Positions 33,601 through 46,260 of a stretch of DNA of 64,000 bases are shown here, piece after piece. Within the stretch, counting starts at the first letter, position 1. Every line of letters starts with the position of its first letter. The DNA comes from Trichoplax sp. H2. Its lineage: Eukaryota; Placozoa; Uniplacotomia; Trichoplacea. Below the pieces are notes generated by a model. The model was given only the letters and a program-made list of their open reading frames with translations. It made no database searches and was not told the DNA's origin. The stretch lies in contig NOWV01000126.1 in the NCBI GenBank assembly GCA_003344405.1, positions 1-64,000 on the forward strand. Direction: 5' to 3'. The position numbers and the translations under genes were made by a program.

Positions 33601-36600
33601 CATATCCACTATAAATTAGCACATCAACTCGTCGACAAGATGTCTGTCAGGTGCCATGAACTTTGGTGAGTTTATGCTATCTATCACGTCAAATCATTTC
33701 GAAAATCAATATGATTCGATAAATGAAATCTTCTAAAAAATAAGCGTAGAACGGTTGAGAAATAGACTCAGTAGTTGACTTTACTGCAAAAAGGAAATGT
33801 AGGTAAGTAAAGCAATTTAGCAGGCTTGAAATTGATGTCTTGTCATAACAGTGTACGAAAAGTATTTGTCCATGTCGATTCAACGTCTATTTCGTAGTCG
33901 TCAGAAGAACTACTAAAGTCCTTGTTGATATTGCAGGATCAAGTCGTATTGGCGAATAGTAATAAAAATAAAATCACTCATCCTCGTTTGTTTTCGATTT
34001 TCTTGGGTAGATGTACGAATCTGTTCTAGGCATGCCAATTAGTATTAAAAAATATTGCAACCTTCTTGAACAATCATCAACTTCTATCAATATAAAAATA
34101 CTGAATAAGCAAGAAGGCTTGGTAGCCTAGAAAGGGTTATGGCCATAAAAGTTGTCATTCCATTTACTCCATCGAGTCTATAAAGTACTACGAATCTTTG
34201 TTAAGTTGTTATAAATTACAGATATTAACGAGCATAATTTATAAAACGTGGTGTTGTGGCCTAGAAAAGTTTCATGTTATAAAAGTTGCCATTCTGTTAT
34301 AGATTAAATTGATCTATTCCAGATAGAATAGGAAGAAAATGGGATCTAAGGATTGCACAAATAATATGAATACTTTGTTGCTATAGCCCTTACAATTTGA
34401 TCTATCTTATGGATAAATTAATATAAGCTATTAGGATAGACTGTAAGCAAGAGTCTTAACAGTAAGACACTTGCCCGATCCTGAATAAGTGTAAACTGTT
34501 TCCAGGTAGAAAGTAAACTGCTCTACGTTATTCTCTTCCACTTCTTCAAGCCTTGAAGGCATTGGAATGATCGGATCGATTGCATCCTAATTTAGAAAAC
34601 ATTGTACATCACCTACAATCATCAAGATAGAGTTATCACGCTTTTGCTATTTTTAATGATGGCAATGATTTAATTTTGACCATAAGAGAATGATACTAGG
34701 ACAGCTACTTTCTATACTTCCTTTACTATTATTATGCGAATACCTTTGAAGATAGATCAATATTAGTTGACATCATGAAATTCACCAAATAAAATGGGCA
34801 TCATTGATCAGATTTACGCGATTCATGACTGAGCAAGAATGGCAAGTCAAAGTATTTCATCATTGATGGATCACTTTTATAAAAGGAAAACTAATTGCTT
34901 CCATATGTTATGCTTGCTTGATCAAGTGCTGATACTGTAGTAGCATGTAAATGGATTCATTTTTACACTGCTAGAACTTATTGCGGTAGAATTGAACAAC
35001 TTTATGCAGTATAACAATCCTCTTAAGCCTTAAGGATGACAATGAGAACTTGATGAAATGGCTATAAAATCCTCTCAGATATTGTAAGGGTAAAAAGAAA
35101 CCGTATTTCAAATTTCTGCAATACTGTAAGTAAAATTGCTGTATGTTGGAAATAAGGGATAAGTCTACTTTAAGCTGCATAGAATATAATTTTTAGCCAT
35201 TCTTCCTTCATAAACAAGACGTGAAGTTCTTGCTGTTTGAAGTATCTGAATAATGTCGTGATTACTCTATTGGGCATATTGGATATGGCAAATTCATATT
35301 GTTGCCATTTCAACATATCATAGGTATAGTGCAAGCTACATAGAGAATGATTTTTAGCTTTCTTCCTCAAGAGTTTTACTTAAAGCTTTTGCTATTTGCT
35401 ATGTCAATACTGCAGTATTTTTATTCCCTATTGGATATATTGTCGCCATTTCAACAATTCAAGGACATATATATAAGAGTTCTACGTGAAGCTTTTGCTA
35501 TTTGCTACGTCAATACTGCAGTATTTTTATTTTCTATTGGATATATTGTCGCCATTTCAAAAATTCAAGGATAGGTATAGCGTAAGCTACATCGAGTTTG
35601 ATTTTTTAAGCTTTCTTCCTCAAGAGTTCTACTTAAAGCTTTTGCTATTTGCTATATATTGGATATATTGTCGCCATTTCAACAATTTAAGGATATATAT
35701 ATAAGCGTTCTACGTGAAGCTTTTGCTATTTGCTACGTCAATACTGTAGTATTTTTATTTTCTATTGGATATATTGTCGCCATTTCAACAATTCAAGGAT
35801 AGGTATAGCGTAAGCTACATCGAGTTTGATTTTTAGCTTTCTTCCTCAAGAGTTCTACTTAAAGCTTTTGCTATTTGCTATGTCAATACTGCAGTACTTT
35901 TATTCCCTATTGGATATATTGTCGCCATTTCAACAATTCAAGGATATATATATAAGAGTTCTACGTGAAGCTTTTGCTATTTGCTATGTCAATACTGTAG
36001 TATTTTTATTTTCTATTGGATATATTGTCGCCATTTCAACAATTCAAGGATAGGTATAGCGTAAGCTACATCGAGTATGATTTTTAAGTTTTCTTCCTCA
36101 AGAGTTCTACGTGAAGCTTTTGCTATTTGCTATGTCAATACTGCAGTATTTTTTTCCTATTGGATATATTGTCGCCATTTCAGCAATTCAAGGATAGGTA
36201 TAGCGTAAGCTACATAGAGTATGATTTTTAAGCTTTCTTCCTCAAGAGTTCTACGTGAAGCATTTGCTATTTGCTATATCAAAACTGCAGCATTTTTTCC
36301 TATTGGATATATTGTCGCCATTTCAATAATACAAGGATAGCTGTGCTATAAAGCTACATAGAATATAATTTTTAGGCATTTTTCCTCAATAAGACCAGTT
36401 GTGAAGCTTTTGCTGGTTCAATACTAATGCTACAGTATTCATTTTCTTTTGGAGGGGGGGCATTCGACATATTGGACATGACAAGTTCCTATTTCAACAT
36501 TTCATCAAGACGATCAACGGAATAGTGTTGCATATGAGTATCGATGAATTGAAAGACCTTATGCTGTTCAATATATTGGAGTTTAATAAAGTTGGGGCCA

Positions 36601-39600
36601 ATTCTATTTTCTTGCCTTCCTATGCAGCCCAAAACCGCATTAACCCGATCATGTTGGTGGACAATAATATAATGTACAGCAGGATCGATTTTATAACCAT
36701 TGACTTCTTTCAACAGTCAAGAAAATTGGTTAACAACAATGAAAACAGAAACAAATTTAGACAGTGGCTATCGTCCCATCATTAAAAGGTTGGACTAAAT
36801 ACCACCAACAATTAATACGAAAGTAAGCCGTAACTGTTTTCCTTTCTATTTTTTTTTACTTCCTTCCTTGTGGATAGTAGAAAGTACAATTTTGGTAATG
36901 ATAACTTAGAAGGCTGAAATGATTCAAGTTAAAGCATTTTATCATGGCCTAATAGTCCAATTTTTAAATCCAAAAGAGAAATGCAACCATTCCTATTTTT
37001 TTTATCTTCCATGTTCTTCCAATGAATTGGAAGAAGACTATGGGGCTGTTGGGCTTTATTTTTTAAATAAATGGCCTTTCAAAGTTGATCTAATTACGGT
37101 AAGCTTCCATTCTTGAGCCAATGAAAGCATTACCTGATCAGTGGAGAATGTACTGGGATGTTCTCAAGCTAGCTTTCTTTTTCGATATGATTATTGAACA
37201 TTTCATCCCTTCCACTGGTAATTAGAGTATAAGCTATTGAAATGAACTTAAGCGTAACGAATTCTCATTTTCATTCCATCAAAACGAGTATAAGAAACCT
37301 ATTGGTAGTAATGAAATTGATGCCACAAAATGCATCGGATGGTAATACCTTCTTCCCACATCCCCTTTGTACCATCGTAGCCGTATTTTCCAGACTCTAC
37401 AATGATGGCAATGACGAATTGAACAAGAATTGATCACTTGGCATGGAGAAAAAAAAAAACCTAGTATCATGTTGTATGCTAGAAAGGAGTTTTCTTCAAT
37501 GTGATGGCGTAACTGGCATGAAATGATGTTTCTTTCCCCTATCAATGGCGCTAGTGTTATGCTAAGTTCTATTTTCCTTCTTGAGAAAACAAATGTATCC
37601 AAAATATAAAGTTAATGTATCAATACTAAAATACTCCTATTTTCTGGGTCAACAAGTATGGCAAGTATGATGAGAAGAGGGTATTTTGGGGGGAGAACTT
37701 TATGCCTTACTGTCAATGTCTGCTTACTTGAATTATGAATCTCATTTTGAATCATACATGTACGAGAATAACGTGCAGTAAGCTTGAACCCTAGCAAGAA
37801 AATGCAATTAAGGTGGTAAAGTCTATTCCTTTTGCCGATACATTCATTTCAGCTGTCCAGTTCTAACAGTATAAAATGGATGATTGTGATCAGACCCCCC
37901 TCCCCCCCCCCAAAAAAAATGGAGGCATTCATTTTGCTGGCGTTTCCATCTCTACACGCTCATTATTGGGCCATTTTAGCTGATTATTGTTGACGAAATC
38001 GACAAGGATTACTCAAACAGTAATAGGAAATTAAACAGTACAATAACCTCTTCATACTAGTAAGTACAGTATCATTTTAAGCAAGATGAAAAAAAGAGTT
38101 TTCTACCATGACAATTGGTAAAATAGAAGGCGGAAGTAAGGTGGCAATGGATTGCCTATCAAAAAGTAAAATGATGATCGACAACAGTATCAGTTTCATG
38201 CTGTTGAAAATGCTTAATCAAATATAGAAATGCGTCGATGGATAGATTCATTTATCGCCATCATCTTTTGGCTATTCATTTTAGTAGGGAAAAAATGGTC
38301 AGGTTGATCAATATTAAAACTACGGTATAATATCTTAAAGCCAATATCGACAGTTCAATCGATCAAGGTCAATGAGAAAAAATATGCTCTTGGAAAGGAA
38401 AAGCCTTTTGGAAGTCCTATTGATGAATGCTCTATCATTCGCCTTGTATGATCGATGATGAAGACAGTCTAGCCATGCAATCAAGTTTATCCTATCCAAT
38501 CAGTCGACATGGCATGCGATGACAAGGGCTTTGATCAACTTTTATCGATGTACTTGGACTAGGATCCATAGCAATATTATTAGGTATTATCAAGTAGACG
38601 AAAGAGGATTAATCAACCGTGACAAATGAAATGGTCGAATAGGGGAGTATATCATGTTGATCAAAGTATGGCTACTTCTTTCCAATTATGGAAATTGGAC
38701 ATTAAAAGATAAACTATCCTACTTATAGCATCCAACAGCGTGAAAAAGTATTTCCACTCTTGTGGGTTGGGTATTGAAAGAGGCTGACGAAAACAACATA
38801 AATCAACAATAATCAAGATGGATTTTGTATCCTCTACCATGATGCTATTATTGTCTACCAGATGAAGAGAACTGATATGCTATCCAATTTCCATCTTTCA
38901 TCGCTGATGATGAGCAATATGATTATCATTGTCATCATTAGAGGTAGGTGGTGTAGGATTTGTGATGGTTAATCCGTTTCAACTGTACATTTTCCATGGA
39001 CTATTGCAACATAGTGTGTGTATCTGCATGATATACTGGTCGACGATGGAACAAGGGAGAAAGAGAGTTGTTCAAGGCTTGAAATGATAATCTCTCTTCC
39101 TTTTGATGCTCAATAGATGAAAAATGAATAAAAAAAAATACAGATTGCTTGGGATAAAATGATGCAAAAGTAAGATAGTAGATTGATCAAGAAGAAAGAA
39201 GGGAAAAGCGTGTATGAAAGACTTTGTATTCAAGCAATACTTGATTTACTGTATTTACCTGGATCGGAAAGATTCTTTCCAAAATTGGCAAGCACCTTCA
39301 TCGACGATACGATAATCATCAATGTTATACTGACCTGAAGGAAAGATTGCTTTCAATTCAGTCAGCATATGACTAAATATCAAGCTCATCTTATTGAGCG
39401 TACAACGATAGATGGTTCGTGTATCGTATATTTTCTCTTTAGCAGCTTTGAATAAATTGGTTGTATATTTGCATTTTTTCATTAAATTACCAAAATAAAA
39501 GGTTAGATATTCAATTTGATTTAATTTATCCAAGTCGCCGCGTTGTTCTTGTATGACAGTCAAGATATGATGTTGTATTTGTGTTAAAATATCAATGATA

Positions 39601-39836
39601 TAAGGTGGATTATTTTTTAAATTCATTTTAGGCCGTTGGCATAGCTTGACAATTTTGGTTAAGATGCGTGTTACTTTATCCACTAATTTGCGATCAATCC
39701 ACAATGCTAAAGGTTCATCGGAGGATAAATTATTGGATAACCCATCATGATTGTTGGTGGATGCGGATAATCCAAACTGAAAACGATTGAAAAATCCACG
39801 AGCAATATTACCTACAGGAGAGACCGAATTAGCCAT
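30640..39836 (-). CDS. CBL: CBL-family RING E3 ubiquitin ligase, 6 exons
   Basis: CBL proteins bind phosphotyrosine on activated receptor kinases and ubiquitinate them. Exons: 39836-39259, 33397-33119, 32701-32564, 32449-32188, 31940-31836, 31551-30640; all phases agree and give 757 residues. Domains in order: four-helix bundle ([29 protein letters not shown]), EF-hand region with [16 protein letters not shown]2 part ([33 protein letters not shown]), linker with the two regulatory tyrosines ([12 protein letters not shown], residues 363 and 366), C3HC4 RING from residue 376 ([17 protein letters not shown]), and a C-terminal UBA-like end ([23 protein letters not shown]). The region between RING and UBA is Asn/Asp/Glu-rich rather than proline-rich and holds several tyrosines in acidic settings. 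The third exon start at 32701 was chosen over a nearer AG because it restores SYIF. The first intron is 5861 bp. Confidence 0.96.
31606..31749. repeat. 144-bp imperfect palindrome (foldback/MITE-like) in CBL intron 5
   Basis: The left end ACAGTATTTTAAAAAAATAA is repeated as its exact reverse complement at the right end. Pairing continues (28 of 30 positions in the outer arm) and then weakly to the centre near 31675. The ends CAGT/ACTG recall Tc1/mariner-type termini, but no clear target-site duplication is present. It has no coding capacity. Confidence 0.75.
35170..36490. repeat. Tandem array of ~115-145-bp monomers in CBL intron 1
   Basis: About nine copies share the core AAGCTTTTGCTATTTGCTA, a TCAATACTGCAGTATTTTTA segment, TTGGATATATTGTCGCCATT and CAATTCAAGGATA. 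In the middle the monomers alternate two types (one with CTTCCTCAAGAGTTCTA, one with ATATATAAGAGTTCTA), making a dimer of roughly 235 bp. The outermost copies (from 35177 and from about 36345) are the most diverged. Short open frames inside simply repeat with the unit. Confidence 0.85.
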
Positions 39837-39904
39837 TGTATATGAAAGGAATGGCTCAATCCAATTTAGTCAGAAATGTTGGTGTACAAATGACGAAAGA
39901 GCGC

Positions 39905-40345
39905 TTCTATCACTCCACCTAAGCTGATGTTGTTGTCCTTGATGTACTGTAATGGAGCAAGATGGAAGTTGGAAAATGGATACCACCAATCTTCTCTTTA
40001 TCCTCCTTGTCTTGGAGCGCTTTCAATCTCTCTACCTAAGCTGATGTTGTTCTCCTTGACGTCCTGTAATGGAGCAAGATGGAAGTTGGAAAATGGATAC
40101 CACCAATCTTCTCCTTATCCTAGTCTTCAAGTGCTTCAATCTCTCTACCTAAGCTGATGTTGTTCTCCTTGACTTGCTGTAATAATGGAGCAAGATGAAT
40201 GTTGAAAAATGGACACCACCAATCTTCTCTTTATCCTTGTCTTGGAGCGCTTAAATCTCTCCACCTAAGCTGATGTTGTTGTCCTTGACGTACTGTCCGA
40301 TGAAAGTTGAAAAATGGATACAACCAATTTTCTCTTTATCCTTGT
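39905..40345. repeat. Minisatellite array, ~110-120-bp unit, four copies
   Basis: Units begin at about 39918, 40038, 40150 and 40268 with CTAAGCTGATGTTGTT and share GGAGCAAGATG and ACCACCAATCTTCTC. It lies just upstream of the CBL start codon, so it may include the CBL 5' UTR or promoter. Confidence 0.85.
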
Positions 40346-40705
40346 CTTCATCGATTGTAGTCTAAATGGATTATTACTCAAATCAATTTCGATAGGAAGA
40401 ATGATGTTATCCACTGTTTTCTATTTCTTTTTCTTTTTTTTTTCCCCTTCCTTCCTAACGATAATGAATTAACCAAGGCCGGATGGATGGCTTGCTCAAA
40501 TTCAGGCACAAATCATCCAATATTGCCAGGTAGGGACAAGCCCGATGGAAAAGAACGACGCCTGCTTAACTCGTAATAATCAATCAACAGAAATACTTTC
40601 CTTTCACTCACTTTAAAGGCATCAGGAACGAGCTTTCTCCGTCAATATTCTCTATCCTAGGCATGCATAACTAGCAATTACTTTGCAATAATATCGATCG
40701 CCAGA

Positions 40706-40727
40706 AGAAATTAATTAATTAATTTCT
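40706..40727. repeat. 22-bp perfect palindrome
   Basis: The sequence is AGAAATTAA, TTAA, then TTAATTTCT, identical to its reverse complement. It may be chance in AT-rich DNA; no function is implied. Confidence 0.5.
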
Positions 40728-40814
40728 ACTATTGACGATCTTTTTTACTGGGGCCGATCAAGCTTTGCAACCTAGTCTGCTTGTCTGTCTATCCGATGCC
40801 GGCCGCTTCGTCAG

Positions 40815-41215
40815 GCTACAGTGTTTCTCTACAGTGTACAGTATCTGCGTACTGTACACTGGCTGGTCTCCTTCAAGCGGATTGGGACCGGATTGCGGTC
40901 TGACGATTCATACATCGATCTGGTGGGATCGGATGGGATCGTTTCGTACCTTGCTCGTGGAAACACCTTCCCACTCCATTCAATATTGATCATCATAAGG
41001 ACATTAGCTTACAGTGTACAGTATCTGCGTACTGTACACTGCGTACTGTACACTGCGTACTGTACTGTACACTGGCTGGTCTCCTTCAAGCGGATTGGGA
41101 CCGGATTACGGTCCGACGATTCATACATCGATCTGGTGGGATCGAATGGGATCGGATAAGATCGGATAAGATCGGATGAGATCGTTTCCTACCTTGCTCG
41201 TGGAAACACCTTCCC
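40815..41215. repeat. Two-copy direct repeat with TACTGTACACTG motifs
   Basis: Two near-identical blocks (from about 40822 and 41012, the second extended) share TACAGTGTACAGTATCTGCG, GGCTGGTCTCCTTCAAGCGG, CATACATCGATCTGGTGGGA and CTTGCTCGTGGAAACACCTT. The second copy has expanded CTGCGTACTGTACA and GGATAAGATC sub-repeats. Confidence 0.85.
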
Positions 41216-41269
41216 ACTCCATGCAATATTTGATCATCATTAGGACATTAGCTTGCTTTCGTTGCCTAC

Positions 41270-42830
41270 AATTGATCAATCTTTACTACAAGAATCGTCC
41301 TCTAAAGTGTCTGTGAACAAGTCCCCCTGCCCTACCATGGACTTTTTGCCTAGAACTACTACAAATTTACAGGTATCCAAATAGTGACCAGCCCGAGTTA
41401 CAACCTGTAAACAAGTCTTCCCTGCCCTAGGCTCATTCACGCCGTGGACTTTTGGCTAGAACTACCACAAGTTTACAAGTATCCAAATGGTGGCCAGCCC
41501 AAGTGAAAACCTGTAAACAAGTCCTCCTTGCCCTAGGCTCATTCACGCCGTGGACTTTTGGCTAGAACTACCACAAGTTTACAAGTATCCAAATGGTGGC
41601 CAGCCCAAGTGAAAACCTGTAAACAAGTCCTCCCTGCCCTAGGCTCATTCACGCCATGGACTTTTGCCTTGAACTACCACAAGTTTACAAGTATCCAAAT
41701 GGTCGCCAACCCAAGTTAGACTTGATGCAATACAGTAGCCATCAAACAGGCAGGTTGACAATCAATCCATCCTTACCACAACAATCGTCTTGCAAAGTAC
41801 TTGGAAACAAGTCTCCCCTGCCCTAGGTTCAATCATACCATGGACTTTTGGATAGAACTACCACAAGTTTACAAGTATCCAAATGGTGGTCAGTCCAAGT
41901 TAGACCTTGATGCATTACAGTAGCCATCCAACAAGCAGGTTGATAATCAATCCATCCTTACCACAACAATCATTTCTTCAAAGTACCTGTAACAAGTCCC
42001 CTGATTGAACTACCCAGTCTACAGCAAAGAATGTTCTACTATCCAAATGGTAGCCTATCCAAGTTTGCCTTGATGCAATACAGTAACCGTAACCATAAGT
42101 AGGGAAGTGACAATGAATCCATCCTTGCCACAACAATCACTCTCCAAGCAAGTCCCCTGATGCAACTACCCAGTCTAGAATCGTCGCCAGCCCAAGTTTG
42201 GCTTGATGCAATACAAGTAAGCATGAAATAGGGAAGTCTACAATCAATTAATCCTAACCACAACAATCGTCCACCAAAGTGCCTGTAACAAGTTGCTTGA
42301 TAGAACTACCCAGTCTACAACTGAGAATGTTGCGGTAGCCAATTGAAATTTGAATTGATGCAATACTGATGAAATTGGCAGATCATCAATTAATCCTTAC
42401 CTCAACAATTGTCCATCAAAGTATCTGCAACAAGTCCCTGATAGAACTACCCAGTCTACAACTGAGAATGTTGCGGTAGCCAATTGAAATTTGAATTGAT
42501 GCAATACTGATGAAATAGGCAGATCATCAAGCAATCCTTCCCTCAACAATCGTCCATCAAAGTACCTGCAACAAGTCTCTGATAGAACTACCCAGTCTAC
42601 AACTGAGAATATTGTGGTAGGCAGTTGAAATTTGACTTGATGCAATACCGATAAAATAGGCAGATCATCAATCAATCAATCAATCAAGCAATCCTTACCA
42701 CAACAATCGTCCACCAAAGTACCTGCAACAAGTCCCTGATAGAGCTACCCAGTCTACAACAAGGAATGTTCTGCTATCCAAACGGTAGCCAATCCAAGTT
42801 TGGCTTGATGCAATACAGTAACCATGAAAT
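41270..42830. repeat. Long diverging minisatellite array, ~110-180-bp units
   Basis: The left half repeats GTAAACAAGTC, CCCTGCCCTAGGCTCATTCA, ACTACCACAAGTTTACAAGT and CCAAATGGTGGCCAG about every 115 bp. The right half keeps ACAACAATCGTC, AACAAGTCCCTGATAGAACT, ACCCAGTCTACAAC and GATGCAATAC at longer, less regular spacing. The gradual change suggests one array drifting into a second form. Confidence 0.8.
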
Positions 42831-43719
42831 TGGGAGGTTTTTAACCCAATCTCTATTCTACATCACTCGCTTGCTTGCATACAACTTGCTTGTTTTAGCA
42901 ACACCTAGGAGTAAGTTGTTGCAACGAGTTCTACACGTATCCTATATCACTATTGTACAGTAATTCACCGACTGTATTTTTATACAGTCTTCTCATATTA
43001 ATCTTCAGCTCGTCATTGGGGCTACACTCCAAATAGTTACTTTGATGATGGGGCAGATACTTTTGCAGGTAATAATGATGCGAGAAGGCGCTAGAAAATG
43101 GAGAACCGTTGAAACAGCAATGACTGCCCTAACTGTAAGCAATGTAGTCATGCTGCTTGCGACATTTTAGGACTATCGTCTACAGCAATCATGTTGCATG
43201 TCTGCATCCAATGAAGTACAGTGATCTACTCGACCAGTCGTCCTTGCCCTTTCGCTAGCGTAATCATCCATCGGTCCTTGCTTGGCCATCTTCAATGTAG
43301 TCATAACGATAAAGTGGGAAAGCTTGCCACACTTTCTTCATTATACACTAGCATAGTCAAGCGATGACAAATGCACTTCGCTGGAACAGGAATGATAGCG
43401 CTACTGTACATTACAAGCTGCTTCTATCTTACTTTTACTCGTACAGTCATGAAATGAATTGCAACACTTGATTGCGATGCAGTGGATTGATTAATCGATC
43501 ATGCCCTATCATTGAGTAATACAGCCGCTACAATTAGCCATTTTAAAGTCGATATCAAGCGACAAAGTTACTCGTTGGAGAAAGCAAGTAGACCACACTA
43601 CTAGAGTGCATTGAACGGCTAGTTGCACCACTCGGGTACAAACTCCTCCTTGATGTTACAATGTTAATATCAATTTTATGTTTTGCAACATTGCTGTAAA
43701 ACTAGGGTGGAATGAGCTT

Positions 43720-44345
43720 TGGATTATTTCCTCTACAGCTCTCTAGTAGCCCAACAGTCTCAAGTGAATGTTGCTCTGCTGTACCACTAGGGTGCAAACT
43801 CCATATTGAAATCACCATGTCAATATCCATTTCATCTTCTACGAGTACAACATTACTATAGCAGAGTGGATTATTTTCCTCTACAGCTCTCTAGTAGCCC
43901 AACAGTCTCGAGTGAATGTTGCTCTGCTGCATATTTTAGGGTGCAAACTCCATATTGAAATCACCATGTCAATATCCATTTCATCTTCTACGAGTACAAC
44001 ACTACTATACTAGAGTGGATTATTTTTCTCTTCTGCTCTCCAGTAACCCAACAGTCTCAAGTGAATGTTGCTCTGCTGCACCATTAGGGTGCAAACTCCA
44101 TATCGAAATCACCATGTCAATATCCATTTCATCTTATACAACACTACTGTACTAGAGTGGATTATTTTTCTCTACTGCTCTCCAGTAGCCCAACAGTCTC
44201 AACTGAATGTTGCTCTGCTGCACCACTAGGGTGCAAACTCCATATTGAAGTCACCGTGTCAATATCCATTTCATCTTCTACGAGTAAAACTCTACTATAC
44301 TAGAGTGGATTATTTTTTTCTACTGCTCTCCAGTACCCCAACATG
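43720..44345. repeat. Minisatellite array, ~130-150-bp unit, about five copies
   Basis: Repeated bloc: TAGCCCAACAGTCTCAAGTG, AATGTTGCTCTGCTG, AGGGTGCAAACTCCATATTG, TCAATATCCATTTCATCTTC and AGAGTGGATTATTTTTCTC, in the same order in each copy. Copies differ by small indels, and one lacks the TCTACGAG segment. Confidence 0.85.
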
Positions 44346-44380
44346 CTCAAGCGAATGCCTTTTGGCCCTTCTTGAAGCAG

Positions 44381-44695
44381 CAATTGTCAAATAAATATCA
44401 TACTCATGAGAGAGCCTAGACTTCAATTGGCCAAGTCTCTCTTAATATCCATATTGTACAAGGTTTCGCTCAATGGCAGCGATTGCAATTGTCAAATAAA
44501 TATCATACTCATGAGAGAGCCTAGACTTCAATTGGCCAAGTCTCTCTTAATATCCATATAGTACAAGGTTTCGCTCAATGGCAGCGATTGCAATTGTCAA
44601 ATAAATATCATACTCATGAGAGAGCCTAGACTTCAATTGGCCAAGTCTCTCTTAATATCCATATAGTACAAGGTTTCGCTCAATGGCAGCGATTG
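44381..44695. repeat. 105-bp tandem repeat, three near-identical copies
   Basis: CAATTGTCAAATAAATATCA starts at 44381, 44486 and 44591, an exact 105-bp period. The copies are identical apart from about one base (TATTGTACA against TATAGTACA). Each carries GAGAGAGCCTAGACTT..AAGTCTCTCTT, an internal inverted pair. Confidence 0.92.
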
Positions 44696-45189
44696 CTATT
44701 GTAGACCGCCATTCATCCAATACAGTAAAATAGCATAAGAGTACTGCAGTGGTACTTGATTTCACGTGATGGTCTACTCTAAGACAACAAATCTCCTGCT
44801 GGAGATACTTTATTGTCAACATCGACACCAAATCCAAAGCGATTGCTGTCGGTAATCAACACTATGTCAACATTGACTAGTAGAAATCGGACGTTGCCAA
44901 CATTAAGCTACCGACAGCATCGCAGGTGTGGATAAAATCGCCTTCTCGAGTTCTCAACCTTCCAATCAAGCGTTAAGTGAAACATTTGTTCAGGTTGAAA
45001 TTGGACGCAGGTTGATTGCAAGAGACGTGTGGTACAATCGATCCCAAATTCCCGAGATAGTGCTTCAATAACTTATTGGAAAGGTGTCTGCCTACAGTGC
45101 GATGAATCAAGAACAAGAATTAGATTCCTTCTTGGATAAAATCAACAATGTCGGTATGTAAATCGCAAGCACTCATTAGTCTATTCCAT

Positions 45190-46260
45190 TTTCTGCTAGC
45201 ATTAATAAATGGACATGGGTTAACCTTGATAGATCGCAATCACACTCATCTTGATATACAGTATAAACAAGGGACAAACTTTATCCGTTGCTTATGATGA
45301 TGATAATTACCGATAGACTATCAGTCAACAATCGAATGCTATAGGAGAAAGGCTCCAAATCAATACATAGGGCTAAAGCAATGGCTACTTGGCTACATCG
45401 ATCAACAATAAACATGGCAGATAGAGTGGGTAGCTTAATATACTGTATAGACATTCTCTGCTAGCATCCGTAAATGGACATTGGTTATCCTTGATACAAC
45501 GCTTTCCCACTCGTCTTGATCTAGGCTATAAACAAGGGACAAACTTTATCCGTTGCTTGGGTTTGACGATGATGATTCATTATCGATAGACTATCGGTCA
45601 AGAATCGTGCTATAGGAGAAAGCCTCGAGATTAATAAGACGGAGGCCTAAAGCGTTGGCTAGTTACTTGGCTACGTCGATCAGTAATAAACATGACAGAT
45701 AGGACTATAAACAACGGACAAACTTCGTCTGTAGTTTCTGTAGTTTTTGTACGATGATGATCGGTAGACGATCAGTCAAGAATCGTGCTCGAAGAGAAAG
45801 CCTCCAAATTAATACATAGGGCTACAGCAATGGCTACTTGTCTACATCGATCAACAGTAAACATGACAGATAGGACGGGTAGTTAATATACTATAAACAA
45901 CGGACAAACTTCGTCTGTAGTTTTAGTACGATGATGATCGGTAGACGATCAGTCAACAATCGTGCTAGAAGAGAAAGCCTCCAAATTAATACATAGGGCT
46001 AAAGCAATGGCTACTTGGCTACATCGATCAACAGTAAACATGACAGATAGGACGGGTAGCTTAATGTACTGCAAACAACGGACATACATTATCCGTTGCT
46101 TGGGTATGGCGATGATGAATAATTATCGATCGACGATCAGTCTACAATCGTGCTAGAAGAGAAAGCCTCCAAATTAATACATAGGGCTAAAGCAATGGCT
46201 ACTTGGCTACATCGACCAACCATCAACATGACAGATAGGACGGGTAGCTTAAAGAACTTC
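45190..46260. repeat. Minisatellite array, ~165-250-bp unit, about five copies
   Basis: Each unit contains CTGCTAGCAT or a diverged form, ACAAACTTTATCCGTTGCTT or ACAAACTTCGTCTGTAG, GATGATGAT, a GTAGACGATCAGTCAA-type segment, GAAAGCCTCCAAATTAATAC, CATAGGGCTAAAGCAATGGC, GGCTACATCGATCAAC and AACATGACAGATAGGACGGG. Later copies (45720, 45900, 46080) are shorter and more alike. Confidence 0.85.

Noticed and set aside
35347-36053. Repeated 75-codon plus-strand frames
   Set aside because: They recur with the tandem monomers and reflect the repeat, not a gene family.
36489-37116. Small frames on both strands in CBL intron 1 (74, 86 and 65 codons)
   Set aside because: They overlap on opposite strands, have no recognisable domain and no consistent splice context; kept only as intron sequence.
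40821-41159. 112-codon frame with an internally repeated protein
   Set aside because: It is generated by the two-copy DNA repeat and has no gene structure.
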